Source: CAVZCK01 sp963773735
GTDB taxonomy: Bacteria > Pseudomonadota > Alphaproteobacteria > Rhizobiales > Rhodomicrobiaceae
Length of the DNA: 64,000 nucleotides
Assembly (NCBI GenBank): GCA_963773735.1
Contig: CAVZCK010000021.1
Span: 801,227 to 865,226 of the forward strand
Direction: 5' to 3'
The notes beneath the pieces were generated by a model. It ran no database searches. It had not been told where the DNA came from and saw nothing but the letters and a program-made list of their open reading frames with translations. Numbering within the stretch: the stretch's first letter is position 1; each line of letters opens with the position of its first letter. Below are positions 8,897 through 17,966 of this stretch, one piece after another. A program made the translations under genes and the position numbers.

Positions 8897-9319
8897 CTAG
8901 AGTTGAGCCAGCAGCAAGCGGCTCAGCAGGATCAAGCTCATGACCGCCAGGATGATGAAGCCGATGCCGAACACGCCGCCGCGCCGCAGTACGATATTGG
9001 GGCCGGTGTGAATATAGGCATGCACGATGCGGCTGATCACAAAACACCAAGCGAGCGCGACCATGATGAAATCGGCCTTCGCCGTCTGCAGCGCCGCTAG
9101 GCAAAGCACGTAGAAAATGACCGGCAGCTCGAACTGATTGCTGTAGCAATTGCCGAATTTGCGGGCGTCTTCAGGCCAGCGGGAGCTGTCGAGCGCAATA
9201 TCGGAGACGTCCACGTCCTTGCTGCGTAACGCGGTCTGGCGTGCCCTGCCCATCGACAGCAGCAGCACGAAGGTCAAGATGATCTGCGCAAAGACAGGAT
9301 AAAGGATAGCGACGCCCAT
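8897..9319 (-). CDS. MAPEG family membrane protein
   Basis: 140-residue integral membrane protein with four predicted helices (about residues 5-23, 70-88, 90-108, 115-136). Family marks are the NCYSNQFELPVIFYVLCLAAL segment, corresponding to the N-x-x-E-x-x-P-x-F motif of eukaryotic and bacterial MAPEG proteins (membrane-associated eicosanoid/glutathione metabolism), and VISRIVHAYIHTGPNIVLRR. MAPEG proteins typically use glutathione; the substrate here is unknown. Its stop lies 8 bp before the rsmB start, so the two may be cotranscribed. Confidence 0.88.
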   Translation of the reverse strand: MGVAILYPVFAQIILTFVLLLSMGRARQTALRSKDVDVSDIALDSSRWPEDARKFGNCYSNQFELPVIFYVLCLAALQTAKADFIMVALAWCFVISRIVHAYIHTGPNIVLRRGGVFGIGFIILAVMSLILLSRLLLAQL

Positions 9320-9399
9320 CGCCCGAACTCCCCCGTTAGAGACACAGATAGAACGTTTGCCGGCCGGGCCGGTTCGCCGACCGTTTCGCCGTCTGGCGC

Positions 9400-10905
9400 C
9401 TAGCTGTAACTCGGATAGTTGGGGCTCTCCCGCGTGATCGTCACATCGTGACTGTGGCTCTCACGAAGCCCGGCGTTGGTGATCTGGATGAATTCGGCGC
9501 GCTCGTGCAGCTCCGCGATGGTCGCCGAGCCCGTATAGCCCATCGCGGCGCGCAAGCCCCCGACGAGCTGGTGCACGACGCTGCCGACCGGGCCCTTATA
9601 GGGAACCTGCCCCTCGATGCCCTCGGGGACCAGCTTCAGCGTGTCGTGCACTTCCTGCTGGAAATAGCGGTCCGCGGAACCGCGCGCCATCGCGCCGATC
9701 GAGCCCATGCCGCGATAGGCCTTGTAGGAGCGGCCCTGATAGAGGAACACCTCGCCCGGGCTCTCATCCGTGCCGGCCAGCAACGAGCCGATCATGACGC
9801 AGTGCGCGCCGGCGGCAAGCGCCTTGGCGACGTCGCCGGAATATTTGATGCCGCCATCGGCAATCGCCGGCACGCCGGCCTTGGCCGCCACTTCCGCGCA
9901 GTCCATGATTGCCGTCAGTTGCGGCACGCCGACGCCGGCGACGATGCGCGTGGTGCAGATCGAGCCGGGCCCGATGCCGATCTTGATCGCATCGGCTCCG
10001 GCATCGATGAGCGCCTTGGCGCCTTCCGCCGTCGCCACATTGCCGGCGACCACCTGGACAGCATTGGAGAGGCGCTTGATCCGCGCCACCGCTTCGAGCA
10101 CGCGGCTGGAATGGCCGTGCGCCGTATCGACGACGACGATGTCGCAGCCGGCATCGATCAGATGCTCGCTGCGGTGGAAACCGTCCTCGCCGACCGTCGT
10201 CGCGGCGGCAACCAGCAGGCGGCCCTGCTCGTCCTTGGCGGCATTGGGGTGCTGGCGCGCCTTCTCGATATCCTTCACCGTGATCAGGCCGATGCAGTGA
10301 TAGCCCTCATCGACGACCAGCAGCTTTTCGATGCGGTGCTGATGCAGGAGCCGCATGGCCTCGTCGCCCGTGACGCCCTTCCGCACCGTGACGAGATTCT
10401 CCCTGGTCATCAGCTCGGAGACCGGCTGATCCATGTCTTTTGCGAAGCGCACGTCACGATTGGTGAGAATGCCGACGAGCTTGCGGTCGGAGGAGCCGTT
10501 CACCGGCGGCTTGACCACCGGAACGCCGGAAATGCTGTGCCGGCTCATCAGATCGAGCGCCTGTCTCAGGGTCGCGGTCGGCTCGATCGTCAGCGGATCG
10601 ACGACCATGCCGGCCTCGTATTTCTTGACCTTGCGGACCTCATCGGCCTGCTCGGCCGGCTCCAGATTGCGGTGAATGACGCCGATGCCGCCGACCTGCG
10701 CCATGGCGATGGCGAGACGCGCCTCGGTGACCGTGTCCATCGCCGCGGAGATGACGGGAATGTTCAGGCTGATGTTGCGCGTCACCCGGGACGACACGTC
10801 GACGGAAGTCGGCAGAACTTCGGAATGGCCGGGTCTCAGCAAGACATCGTCAAAGGTCAGGGCGGTTTCCGGCCTCAGTCTCGCCATCGTCTCTCTGCTC
10901 ATCAT
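9400..10905 (-). CDS. guaB: Inosine-5'-monophosphate dehydrogenase
   Basis: Oxidises IMP to XMP with NAD+, the step before GMP synthase. The ~501-residue protein has the N-terminal LTFDDVLLRPGHSEVLP, two CBS domains inserted at about residues 95-215 (LMSRHSISGVPVV, LLHQHRIEKLLVVDEGYHCIGLIT), the phosphate loop IGIGPGSICTTR with the catalytic Cys, then ADGGIKYSGD and the flap YRGMGSIGAM. The start is uncertain among MM at 10905/10902 and MARLRPE slightly downstream, which has GAGAGACG before it. Intact, unlike guaA. Confidence 0.95.
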   Translation of the reverse strand: MMSRETMARLRPETALTFDDVLLRPGHSEVLPTSVDVSSRVTRNISLNIPVISAAMDTVTEARLAIAMAQVGGIGVIHRNLEPAEQADEVRKVKKYEAGMVVDPLTIEPTATLRQALDLMSRHSISGVPVVKPPVNGSSDRKLVGILTNRDVRFAKDMDQPVSELMTRENLVTVRKGVTGDEAMRLLHQHRIEKLLVVDEGYHCIGLITVKDIEKARQHPNAAKDEQGRLLVAAATTVGEDGFHRSEHLIDAGCDIVVVDTAHGHSSRVLEAVARIKRLSNAVQVVAGNVATAEGAKALIDAGADAIKIGIGPGSICTTRIVAGVGVPQLTAIMDCAEVAAKAGVPAIADGGIKYSGDVAKALAAGAHCVMIGSLLAGTDESPGEVFLYQGRSYKAYRGMGSIGAMARGSADRYFQQEVHDTLKLVPEGIEGQVPYKGPVGSVVHQLVGGLRAAMGYTGSATIAELHERAEFIQITNAGLRESHSHDVTITRESPNYPSYS

Positions 10906-10986
10906 GGGGGGGCCTTCGCAATACGCCCTAAAGGCGGCTTGCCGCAACTCTTTATCATCTCGGCGCCGCCCTGCCTAGCCCGGCGC

Positions 10987-11727
10987 CTAACGCGACTGGT
11001 CGCCAGCGCTGATTTTCCCGCGGAATCCGGTCGCCAGGACATAGAGCTCGGCCGAGTCGGCGCGGCTCGCCTTCGGCTTCACATGCCTGACCACGGCGAA
11101 ATCGCGCTTCATGGCATCAAGGAGCTCATGCCCCGTGCCGCCTTGCAGAACCTTGCAGAGGAAGACGCCGCCGGGCGCCAGCACCCCGAGCGCGAAATCG
11201 AGCGCGGCCTCGCACAGCCCCATGATGCGCAGATGATCGGTCCGGCGATGCCCGGTCGCGGGCGCGGCCATGTCCGAGATCACAGCGTCAGGGCGGCGTC
11301 CGGCAAGAGCGGCGATAAGCGCCCCGGGCGCGTTTTCGTCCATGAAGTCGGCCAGAAGAATGGTAACGCCGGGGATCGGGTCCATTTCGGCGATGTCCAT
11401 GGCTAAGACGATCCCGGCGCCCTCCCCGGCCTTGACGCGCGCCGCCGCGACCTGGGACCAGCCGCCAGGCGCCGCGCCGAGATCCACTACCACGCCGCCC
11501 GGCTTCAGAAAGCGGTATTTAGCGTCGATCTCGGCAAGCTTATAGGCAGCGCGCGACCGGTAGCCCTCGCGTTTGGCGGCGGCGACATAAGGATCGTTGA
11601 GCTGGCGTTTCAGCCAGAGCGTCGAGGAGAGCTTGCGCCGCTTGGCCGTGCGGACCTTGACTTTGAGGCCCTGCTGGCCGCCGCCTCTGGGGGACCTGCC
11701 CCCGCGCCCGCTCGCTGATTTCGGCAT
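10987..11727 (-). CDS. rlmE: 23S rRNA (uridine(2552)-2'-O)-methyltransferase
   Basis: FtsJ/RrmJ-type enzyme that methylates the A-loop of 23S rRNA. After a basic Gly/Arg/Lys-rich N-terminal extension (~30 residues) come LKRQLNDPYVAAAKREGYRSRAAYKL with the first catalytic Lys, VVDLGAAPGGWSQVA (SAM site), VISDMAAPATGHRRTDH with the Asp, and GVFLCKVLQGG with the second Lys. Length 246 fits alphaproteobacterial members. It is followed on the same strand by guaB, 80 bp downstream, and preceded by ppx/gppA. Confidence 0.95.
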   Translation of the reverse strand: MPKSASGRGGRSPRGGGQQGLKVKVRTAKRRKLSSTLWLKRQLNDPYVAAAKREGYRSRAAYKLAEIDAKYRFLKPGGVVVDLGAAPGGWSQVAAARVKAGEGAGIVLAMDIAEMDPIPGVTILLADFMDENAPGALIAALAGRRPDAVISDMAAPATGHRRTDHLRIMGLCEAALDFALGVLAPGGVFLCKVLQGGTGHELLDAMKRDFAVVRHVKPKASRADSAELYVLATGFRGKISAGDQSR

Positions 11728-11772
11728 GGGGTTCCGCTATCACGGTCGCCGCCGCAACGCAATCGGTTGCGC

Positions 11773-12996
11773 TCAGCGATAGGAGCGGCCATCTCGGCCG
11801 TCGCCGGTGTCCTCGGCAATCAGGCTTGTCAGAATTCCCTCGCGCAGGCCGCGGTCGGCAACGCGCAGCCGCCGGCAGGGCCAGAGCCGCATGATCGCTT
11901 CGAGAATGGCGCAGCCCGCAAGCACCAGATCGGCGCGCTCCGGCCCGATGCAGGGCTGGCTCGCCCGCCCCTCATAGCTCAGGCCGAGCAGCTCGCCGGT
12001 GACGAGCCGGATCTCATCGTCGGTGAGCCAGCAGCCATCGACCCGGCTGCGGCTATAGCTCGTCAGCCGCAAATGCACGCCGGCAAGCGTCGTCACCGTC
12101 CCCGACGTGCCGAGCAAGTGGGCACTGTCCCTCAACAGATGACGGGCAAAACCGTGCTCAGCTTCAAAGGCGCCGAGCTTATCCACCACGCAGCCGATCA
12201 TCGCCTCGAAAATTTCCGCGTCGACCATGCGGCCACCGAAAGTCTCGGCAAGCGTAACGACGCCGATCGGAAGCGAGGTCCAGGCCGCAATGGCCGTATG
12301 AACCTTGGCGCGGTCGCAGAGCGTCTGGCGCCGGCTCGGGCTGAACTGGCGCAGATCGACCCAGATCAACTCGGTCGAGCCGCCGCCGATATCGAAGACA
12401 AGCGCCCAATCGCATCCGCGGTCGATCAGCGAGGCGCAGCCGGCAACCGCCAGCCGCGCTTCGGTCTCGCGGCTGATCACCTCGATATTGAGGCCGATTT
12501 CCTCCTGCACGCGCGCGACGAATTCGGCGCCGTTCTCGGCAATGCGGCAGGCCTCCGTCGCAATCAGCCTTGAACGGCTGACATTGCGGCGCCGCATCTT
12601 GTCCGAGCAGATCTTCAGCGCATCCAACGTGCGCTGCATCGCCGCCTCGGACATGCGGCCGGTCTGACTCACGCCTTCGCCGAGGCGGATGATCCTTGAA
12701 AAGGCGTCGATCACCTGAAATCCGCGTCGCGACGGGCGAGCCACCAGGAGCCGGCAATTGTTCGTGCCGAGGTCGAGGGCGCCATAGATCTGGGCGTTGT
12801 GGCCGAAGCTATAGCGCTTGGCCGGAGCGCCCGGTCCGCGGTGGGTCCTTTCGTCGAAATGAGAGGGAGCGTAGGTCAAATTCGGAATCGGGGAGGCGCT
12901 GTCCTGGGCTGACGCGCCAGGGACGGACGGTTCCGTGCTTTGCAGCGCGCCGCTGCTTTGCTCGCTCCCCTCTGTCACAATACGCCCTTCAAGCAA
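11773..12996 (-). CDS. Exopolyphosphatase / guanosine pentaphosphate phosphohydrolase family (Ppx/GppA)
   Basis: Actin-like ATPase-fold phosphatase that removes phosphate from polyphosphate or pppGpp. After ~70 variable N-terminal residues come the phosphate-1 loop YGALDLGTNNCRLLVA, the segment ISRETEARLAVAGC, and phosphate-2 VFDIGGGSTELIWVDL. The protein ends at about residue 407, shorter than E. coli Ppx (~513) because it lacks the C-terminal HD-like domain, as is usual in alphaproteobacteria. It lies 45 bp before rlmE on the same strand, a conserved pairing. Whether it acts on polyphosphate, pppGpp or both cannot be told from sequence. Confidence 0.9.
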   Translation of the reverse strand: MLEGRIVTEGSEQSSGALQSTEPSVPGASAQDSASPIPNLTYAPSHFDERTHRGPGAPAKRYSFGHNAQIYGALDLGTNNCRLLVARPSRRGFQVIDAFSRIIRLGEGVSQTGRMSEAAMQRTLDALKICSDKMRRRNVSRSRLIATEACRIAENGAEFVARVQEEIGLNIEVISRETEARLAVAGCASLIDRGCDWALVFDIGGGSTELIWVDLRQFSPSRRQTLCDRAKVHTAIAAWTSLPIGVVTLAETFGGRMVDAEIFEAMIGCVVDKLGAFEAEHGFARHLLRDSAHLLGTSGTVTTLAGVHLRLTSYSRSRVDGCWLTDDEIRLVTGELLGLSYEGRASQPCIGPERADLVLAGCAILEAIMRLWPCRRLRVADRGLREGILTSLIAEDTGDGRDGRSYR

Positions 12997-13195
12997 TAAA
13001 TATTACGGCCCTAACCCCGGTCAAATAGCTACTTTAGCAGCCATAATGCAGCCGTAAAGGCTTTCGCAAAAAAGGCTTAATTATGGCGGGCGGGTGAGGC
13101 CCGAAAGCGTCGGAACCAGGCGCCGGCTGCCCGTCTTATTTTGGCACGCGCCTCTCGAAGTGGCCGGAAACTTGCGCTGGCATCAGGAGATCGAC

Positions 13196-13486
13196 ATGGC
13201 CGAGTACATCTTTCTTATGCATGATGACGCCGATGACGACCAGGCAGACTGGGAGCCATATCTCCGCAAGCTGAAGCAGAACGGCTCCTTTCAAGGCGGC
13301 AGCGCCATAGGCGACGGCATCTGCGCGCGCAAGAACGGCACGCCCGCGTCGATGACGGCGCACATCGCCGGATACATCCGGGTGAATGCCGAAAGCCTCG
13401 ATCAGGCAAGATCCCTGCTCGCCGGCAATCCGCACTACGAAGCCGGCGGAACGGTGGAGGTCCGTGAATTGCTGCGGACGGGCTGA
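13196..13486 (+). CDS. YCII-related domain protein
   Basis: 96-residue protein of the YCII-related (DGPF-like) family, a dimeric alpha/beta-barrel fold with no firmly known role. Visible are the start MAEYIFLMHDDADDDQADW, the central GGSAIGDGICARKNG and AHIAGYIRVNAESLDQARSLLAGNPHYEAGGTVEVREL, where the His-Tyr-Glu-Gly-Gly end is characteristic. The ATG follows AGGAGATCGAC. Family members often sit next to ECF sigma factors, but none is present here. Confidence 0.85.
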   Translation: MAEYIFLMHDDADDDQADWEPYLRKLKQNGSFQGGSAIGDGICARKNGTPASMTAHIAGYIRVNAESLDQARSLLAGNPHYEAGGTVEVRELLRTG

Positions 13487-13608
13487 ACCAATACCCGTTG
13501 CGGCGGTTATCGGCCCGATCGAGCCGGAAGCCTGGCGCCGGTTGTCGCCGCGTCCTATGCTGGCGCCGGTAGATGCGAACGAGATTGGTGACAGGTGCAA
13601 ACTCGCCG

Positions 13609-14653
13609 ATGAGCAAAGCCGATAGCAAGCTGTTGAAGACCGCGAAGCCCGCAGGACCGCGGCGATTTTGGCGAGCCACGGCTTCGCGGAATTGCTGCCG
13701 CGTTTACCCATGCGGTATTCGTGCTGGCCTTTGTGCTCGCCTATATCAAGGCCGATTCGCCGAACGCTGCCTCCAAGGCGCGACGGGCTGAAAAGACACC
13801 GGCCGCTGCGGCCGCCCCCGCTGCCCCTGTGCCGCCAGCCAGTAGCCAGACGGCATCGCCGCAATCTGCGAGGACGGCAGGAAATGCGCGCCTGCTCGAT
13901 CGGCTGGTCGCCGCCTATCCCGACTTTCTCCAAGGACGGGAGGGAAACGATCTGATCTGGCGCGACGGCACGCGGATGCCCTTCGATGACGGCAAGGAAA
14001 AAACCTTGGAGGCACGTCTCGCCGACCCCGACTTAGAGGACGCGTTCGTTCCGCCCTATCCACCCGGACCGATGCTGGAGGACCCGCCGCAGGATTTCGA
14101 CCCTGGCCGCGCGCGCAACGAGGCGTTTTTCAAGAAGATGTATGGGGACTGCCGCAAGGGCGAGGTCGAAAAGCATCTCGTGAGCGTCAACTGGCTTGCC
14201 AAGCACGGGGGCAAGCCGGTCAAAATCACCTCGATCAACGGCGTTGCGGAGAAGTTGAAGCAAGTCTCGGACGAGTTGGACGCCCTGCCGTCCGAGTTCA
14301 TGAAATATCTGCAACCTGTCGCCGGAACCTTCAACTGCCGGACCGTCTCGCGCACGGACAAATCAAGTGCTCACGCCTATGGCATTGCGATCGACCTTAA
14401 CGCCAAATACGGCAATTACTGGCAGTGGAGCAAGCCCGACCGCGCCGGCCGTTATGCCTATCGCAATAGCGTCCCCTGGGAGATCGCGGCTATCTTTGAG
14501 AAGCACGGCTTCATCTGGGGCGGGAAGTGGTATCACTTCGACACGCTGCATTTCGAGTACCGCCCCGAGCTCCTCGCCGCCTCGGACGAGAGCGAGCCTC
14601 AGCCTCAAGGGCCGCCGCCGATGCCCGAAAAGCAGCCGCGCAATCTTGACTAG
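13609..14653 (+). CDS. Membrane-anchored M15-type D-alanyl-D-alanine carboxypeptidase-like protein, frameshifted near the start
   Basis: Probable peptidoglycan peptidase. The N-terminus MSKADSKLLKTAKPAGPR joins, after one indel near 13660, to GIAAAFTHAVFVLAFVLAYI, a single membrane helix. A Pro/Ala-rich linker and a ~220-residue periplasmic domain follow. The zinc site of the M15 family is visible as SSAHAYGIAIDLN (HxxxxxxxD) and WYHFDTLHFEYRPE (HxxxH), with FNCRTVSRTDK before them. Without correcting the indel, translation could only begin inside the helix at 13721. The C-terminus is Pro/Gln-rich. Confidence 0.78.
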
Positions 14654-14751
14654 AGCGGCGGACCTTTAATCGCAATCGGAAGCGCCGCTCTAGCTGTTTG
14701 TTTTGGCATCGGATTTGTCCGAAAACCGCTTCGCACTTTTCGGTCCGATGC
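14651..14751. repeat. Two consecutive palindromes after the M15 gene
   Basis: The first palindrome pairs tagagcggcg (14651-14660, overlapping the stop codon) with cgccgctcta (14683-14692). The second pairs gcatcgga (14706-14713) with tccgatgc (14744-14751), with an inner ccgaaaa/ttttcgg stem. The second is of a type commonly dispersed in Hyphomicrobiales genomes. The pair may also end transcription of the convergent genes on either side. Confidence 0.6.
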
Positions 14752-14761
14752 TCTAAGCGGG

Positions 14762-15511
14762 TTACGACCGGGCGCCGCCGCGCTGCTCGTTGCGGGCGTT
14801 TCGCGTGAGGGTCAGGACTGAGAAGACGAAAATGCACACGCCGCAAATGGCGTAGATCGTGACCGATATGGCGAGCGCCAGATAGCGGTCGGAAACAACG
14901 CTGCCCGAGAACGCAACAGCGTTTTCGCTCGGCAGGAAATGGGTGGCCTCCATGCCGGAATAATGCATCGAGGCGATAGCGAGCCCGAGCGCGACGGCCC
15001 AGCAGAGTATCGATGACGCCGCGTTCGCGAAATGCGAACCAGAGTGCGATCGCGGAAGCCTGAATGGCGATAACGATGGAGATCGCCACGCCGAGCCAAG
15101 AATAGTCGAGCACGCAGTTTCCGCTTACGCGCACTCATACCGAGATAATGCATCCCGCCGATACCGGAGCCGAGAAAAACCGCGCTGATCGGCAGCGTAT
15201 AGTTGCCGAACCGGTCGCGGCTGACGATGAAGAAAGCGATCGCCGTGCCGATCACCGCGATCATCGCCGAGGCGGCCGTCCGGGGAATATCGTAAGTGAG
15301 CGTGGATCGGCAGGACGACGGCCAGCATGGCGATGAAATGCATCGACCAGACCCCGCCGCCGACACCGATCCCGCCGAGCGCGACACGAAGAGCAACTTC
15401 CGGCCCGCGAATGCGCCGAATGCCGGCAGTCATCACCAGTCCTGTGAATGAACCCAGAATTGCAATGGCGATCGACAGCGCCACCAGGGCGGGATCATAG
15501 GTGAATGGCAT
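14762..15511 (-). CDS. Stand-alone MHYT-domain membrane sensor, several frameshifts
   Basis: Following coherent sequence through several frame changes (near 15310, 15125, 15000) gives a ~250-residue protein with seven predicted helices. It begins MPFTYDPALVALSIAIAIL and contains the three copper/gas-binding-type motifs of MHYT domains: WSMHFIAM, GGMHYLGM and ASMHYSGM. It ends VFSVLTLTRNARNEQRGGARS at 14762. No output domain is attached, unlike the MHYT-LytTR protein at 33.7 kb, whose membrane half it closely resembles. MHYT domains have been proposed to sense O2, CO or NO through bound copper. Probable artefactual indels. Confidence 0.75.
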
Positions 15512-15841
15512 GGACGCTCCTAGGACCGTGGCAGCCCGCATCGTCGACGGCTGGTTCGTGGATTGAAACGGCTAACGCCAGCGAGCCGGACTTTCGTGAG
15601 CCTAGCGTCGAGCGAGAGCGCGAATTCGCAATTATTTCAAGCTTTTGGTCGAAGAATTTGTTCATCGGCCAGCTAACGTTAAAAATTTAAGAAAATGATC
15701 CCATTAGGTGCGCGAAGAAGATAAGGCAAATGCTAGCCGAACAAAACGAAAATATTTAAAGATATTTGAATTCAACTGGAATATATGATAATGAATGCGT
15801 TTTCGCGCCATGAAGACAGCGCATTAAAGCGTTCGTCGTTG
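15512..15841. other. Intergenic region, AT-rich, no gene seen
   Basis: 330 bp between the MHYT gene start and the carboxylase stop. The part from 15640 to 15800 is markedly AT-rich (runs such as gaaaatatttaaagatattt), unlike its surroundings. It could carry the promoter of the MHYT gene. No RNA gene or repeat was recognised. Confidence 0.4.
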
Positions 15842-17449
15842 TCACATCCGAAAAATGCCGAAGGGCGTGTCGGGAATGGGCGCGTTGAGTGAGGCTGAGA
15901 CGGCAAGGGCGAGCACGCGGCGGCTCTCTGCGGGCGCGATAATGCCGTCATCCCAAAGCCGTGCGGTCGCGTAATAGGGACTGCCCTCCCGGTCATATTG
16001 CTCGCGGATCGGAGCCTTGAATGCATCCTCGTCCTGAGCGGTCCAGCTTCCGCCGTCGGCCTCGATGCGCTCGCGGCGCACGATCGCCAGAACGCTTGCC
16101 GCCTGCTCGCCGCCCATGACCGAAATGCGCGAATTCGGCCAGGAGAACAGGAACCGCGGCGCATAGGCGCGGCCGCACATGGCGTAGTTGCCGGCGCCGT
16201 ATGAGCCGCCGATGATCAGCGTCACCTTGGGGACATTGGCGCAGGCGACCGCCATCACCATTTTGGCGCCGTCCTTGGCGATGCCGCCGGCCTCATAGGC
16301 ACGGCCGACGATGAAGCCGGCGATATTCTGCAGGAACAGCAAGGGTATCCGGCGCTTGCAGCACAATTCGATGAAATGCGCGGCCTTGAGCGCGGATTCG
16401 GAATAGAGGATGCCGTTATTGGCGAGGATACCGACGGGGATGCCCTCCAGATGGGCAAAGCCGGTGACGATGGTGGTGCCGTAATTGGCTTTGAATTCAT
16501 CGAGATCGGAGCCGTCGACAAGGCGCGCGATCACCTCGCGCACATCATATTGGACGGCAAGGCGCGCGGGCACGATGCCGGTCAGCTCGGCCGGGTCATA
16601 GGCCGGCGGGCGCGGCTCGGCATAGACGAGGCCCGGCGATTTCCTCGTATTGAGGTGAGAGACGATGCGCCGGGCAATCGCCAGCGCGTCCTCGTCATCT
16701 TCGGCGTAATGATCGGCGACGCCGGATTTGCGCGCGTGAACCTCGGCGCCGCCAAGTTCCTCTGCCGTCACCGTCTCGCCGGTCGCAGCTTTGACCAAGG
16801 GCGGGCCGCCAAGAAAGATCGTGCCCTGATTGCGCACGATGACGGTCTCGTCGGACATCGCGGGAACATAGGCGCCGCCCGCCGTGCAGGAGCCCATCAC
16901 CACGGCGATCTGCGGAATGCCCGCCGCCGACATCCGCGCCTGATTGTAGAAGATGCGGCCGAAATGCTCGCGGTCGGGAAAGACCTCGGTGTGATAGGGC
17001 AGATTGGCACCGCCGCTGTCGACCAGATAGACGCAGGGCAACCGGTTGGCCTCGGCGATCTCCTGGGCGCGCAGATGCTTCTTCACCGTCATCGGATAAT
17101 AGGTGCCGCCCTTGATGGTCGCATCGTTGCAGACGATCACGGATTCGCGGCCCGAGATCCGGCCGACGCCGGTGATGATGCCCGCGCCGGGGACGTCACC
17201 GTCATAAAGCTCATGGGCAGCGAGCGGCGACAGCTCCAGGAAGGGCGAGCCGGGGTCGATCAGCTTGCGGACGCGCTCGCGCGGCAGGAGCTTGCCGCGC
17301 GCGACATGACGTTCACGTGCGGCCTCCGGACCGCCAAGCGCAGCGACTTGGAGATGCGAGTGAAGCTCGGCGTTGAGCGCCTCGAAGGTCGCGCGATTGC
17401 TCGCGAATTCCTCGCTGGCCACCGAAATTTTGCTGATGATCTTGCTCAC
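15842..17449 (-). CDS. Acyl-CoA carboxylase, carboxyltransferase (beta) subunit, methylcrotonyl-CoA type
   Basis: 535-residue carboxyltransferase that moves CO2 from carboxybiotin to an acyl-CoA. It resembles the beta subunit of methylcrotonyl-CoA carboxylase of leucine degradation: KLLPRERVRKLIDPGSPFLELSPLAAHELY at the start, VNDATIKGGTYYPMTVKKHLRAQEIA, and the first oxyanion site GSCTAGGAYVPAMSDE. The second site is FLQNIAGFIVGRAYEAGGIAKDGAKMV, and GGSYGAGNYAMCGRAY and MGGEQAASVLA follow. No biotin carboxylase (alpha) subunit lies in the window next to it, which is unusual for a leucine-degradation operon. A propionyl- or geranyl-CoA carboxylase role is less likely but possible. Confidence 0.88.
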   Translation of the reverse strand: MSKIISKISVASEEFASNRATFEALNAELHSHLQVAALGGPEAARERHVARGKLLPRERVRKLIDPGSPFLELSPLAAHELYDGDVPGAGIITGVGRISGRESVIVCNDATIKGGTYYPMTVKKHLRAQEIAEANRLPCVYLVDSGGANLPYHTEVFPDREHFGRIFYNQARMSAAGIPQIAVVMGSCTAGGAYVPAMSDETVIVRNQGTIFLGGPPLVKAATGETVTAEELGGAEVHARKSGVADHYAEDDEDALAIARRIVSHLNTRKSPGLVYAEPRPPAYDPAELTGIVPARLAVQYDVREVIARLVDGSDLDEFKANYGTTIVTGFAHLEGIPVGILANNGILYSESALKAAHFIELCCKRRIPLLFLQNIAGFIVGRAYEAGGIAKDGAKMVMAVACANVPKVTLIIGGSYGAGNYAMCGRAYAPRFLFSWPNSRISVMGGEQAASVLAIVRRERIEADGGSWTAQDEDAFKAPIREQYDREGSPYYATARLWDDGIIAPAESRRVLALAVSASLNAPIPDTPFGIFRM

Positions 17450-17494
17450 GCGCCCGTCCTTAGCCGGTCCCGGCCACGTGCCGGGCGCGCAACA

Positions 17495-17902
17495 TTATGA
17501 TTTTTCGGCGAGCATTTCCACGGGGCCGCCGGCATCCTTCCACGCTTTGAAGCCACCTTTGATATGCGCGACATTCTTGAGACCCATTTTCTGCGCCGTC
17601 TGCGTCGCCAGCGCGGAGCGCCAGTCGAGCGCGCAATGAAAGATGAAGCGTTTGGGCTCACCGAAAATCGTCTTGAAATAAGGACTGCCCGGATCGATCC
17701 AGAATTCCAGCATTCCGCGCGGGCAATGGAAGGAACCGGGGATCCGGCCTTCCCGCTGCAGCTCGCGAATGTCGCGCACATCGACGATCACGACGTCGCC
17801 GTCTTCCAGCTCCGCCATGACGTCGTCCGGTTCCAATTCCCGGATTTCTCTCTTGGCCGCATCGACGAGCGCGTCGTAGCCGATTTTCAAGGCTTGGGGC
17901 AT
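17495..17902 (-). CDS. Rhodanese-like domain protein
   Basis: 135-residue single-domain sulfurtransferase. Typical parts are VVIVDVRDIRELQREGRIPGSFHCPRGMLEFWID and the active loop FIFHCALDWRSALAT with catalytic Cys, then MGLKNVAHIKGGFKAWKDAGGPVE. The loop CALDWRSA differs from the common CxxGxRS but matches a known cytoplasmic subgroup. It precedes the carboxylase gene by 45 bp on the same strand, so the two are probably cotranscribed; no functional link is known to me. Confidence 0.9.
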   Translation of the reverse strand: MPQALKIGYDALVDAAKREIRELEPDDVMAELEDGDVVIVDVRDIRELQREGRIPGSFHCPRGMLEFWIDPGSPYFKTIFGEPKRFIFHCALDWRSALATQTAQKMGLKNVAHIKGGFKAWKDAGGPVEMLAEKS

Positions 17903-17966
17903 TGGGGGGCTCGCTCTCTGAATTGCCCGGAAGGGTGAACAGACTTTATCGGAAAAATGGAAATGT

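Noticed and set aside
9448..11406. A 652-codon plus-strand frame antisense to guaB and rlmE
   Set aside because: It is a shadow of high-GC coding sequence on the other strand; guaB and rlmE motifs are unambiguous.
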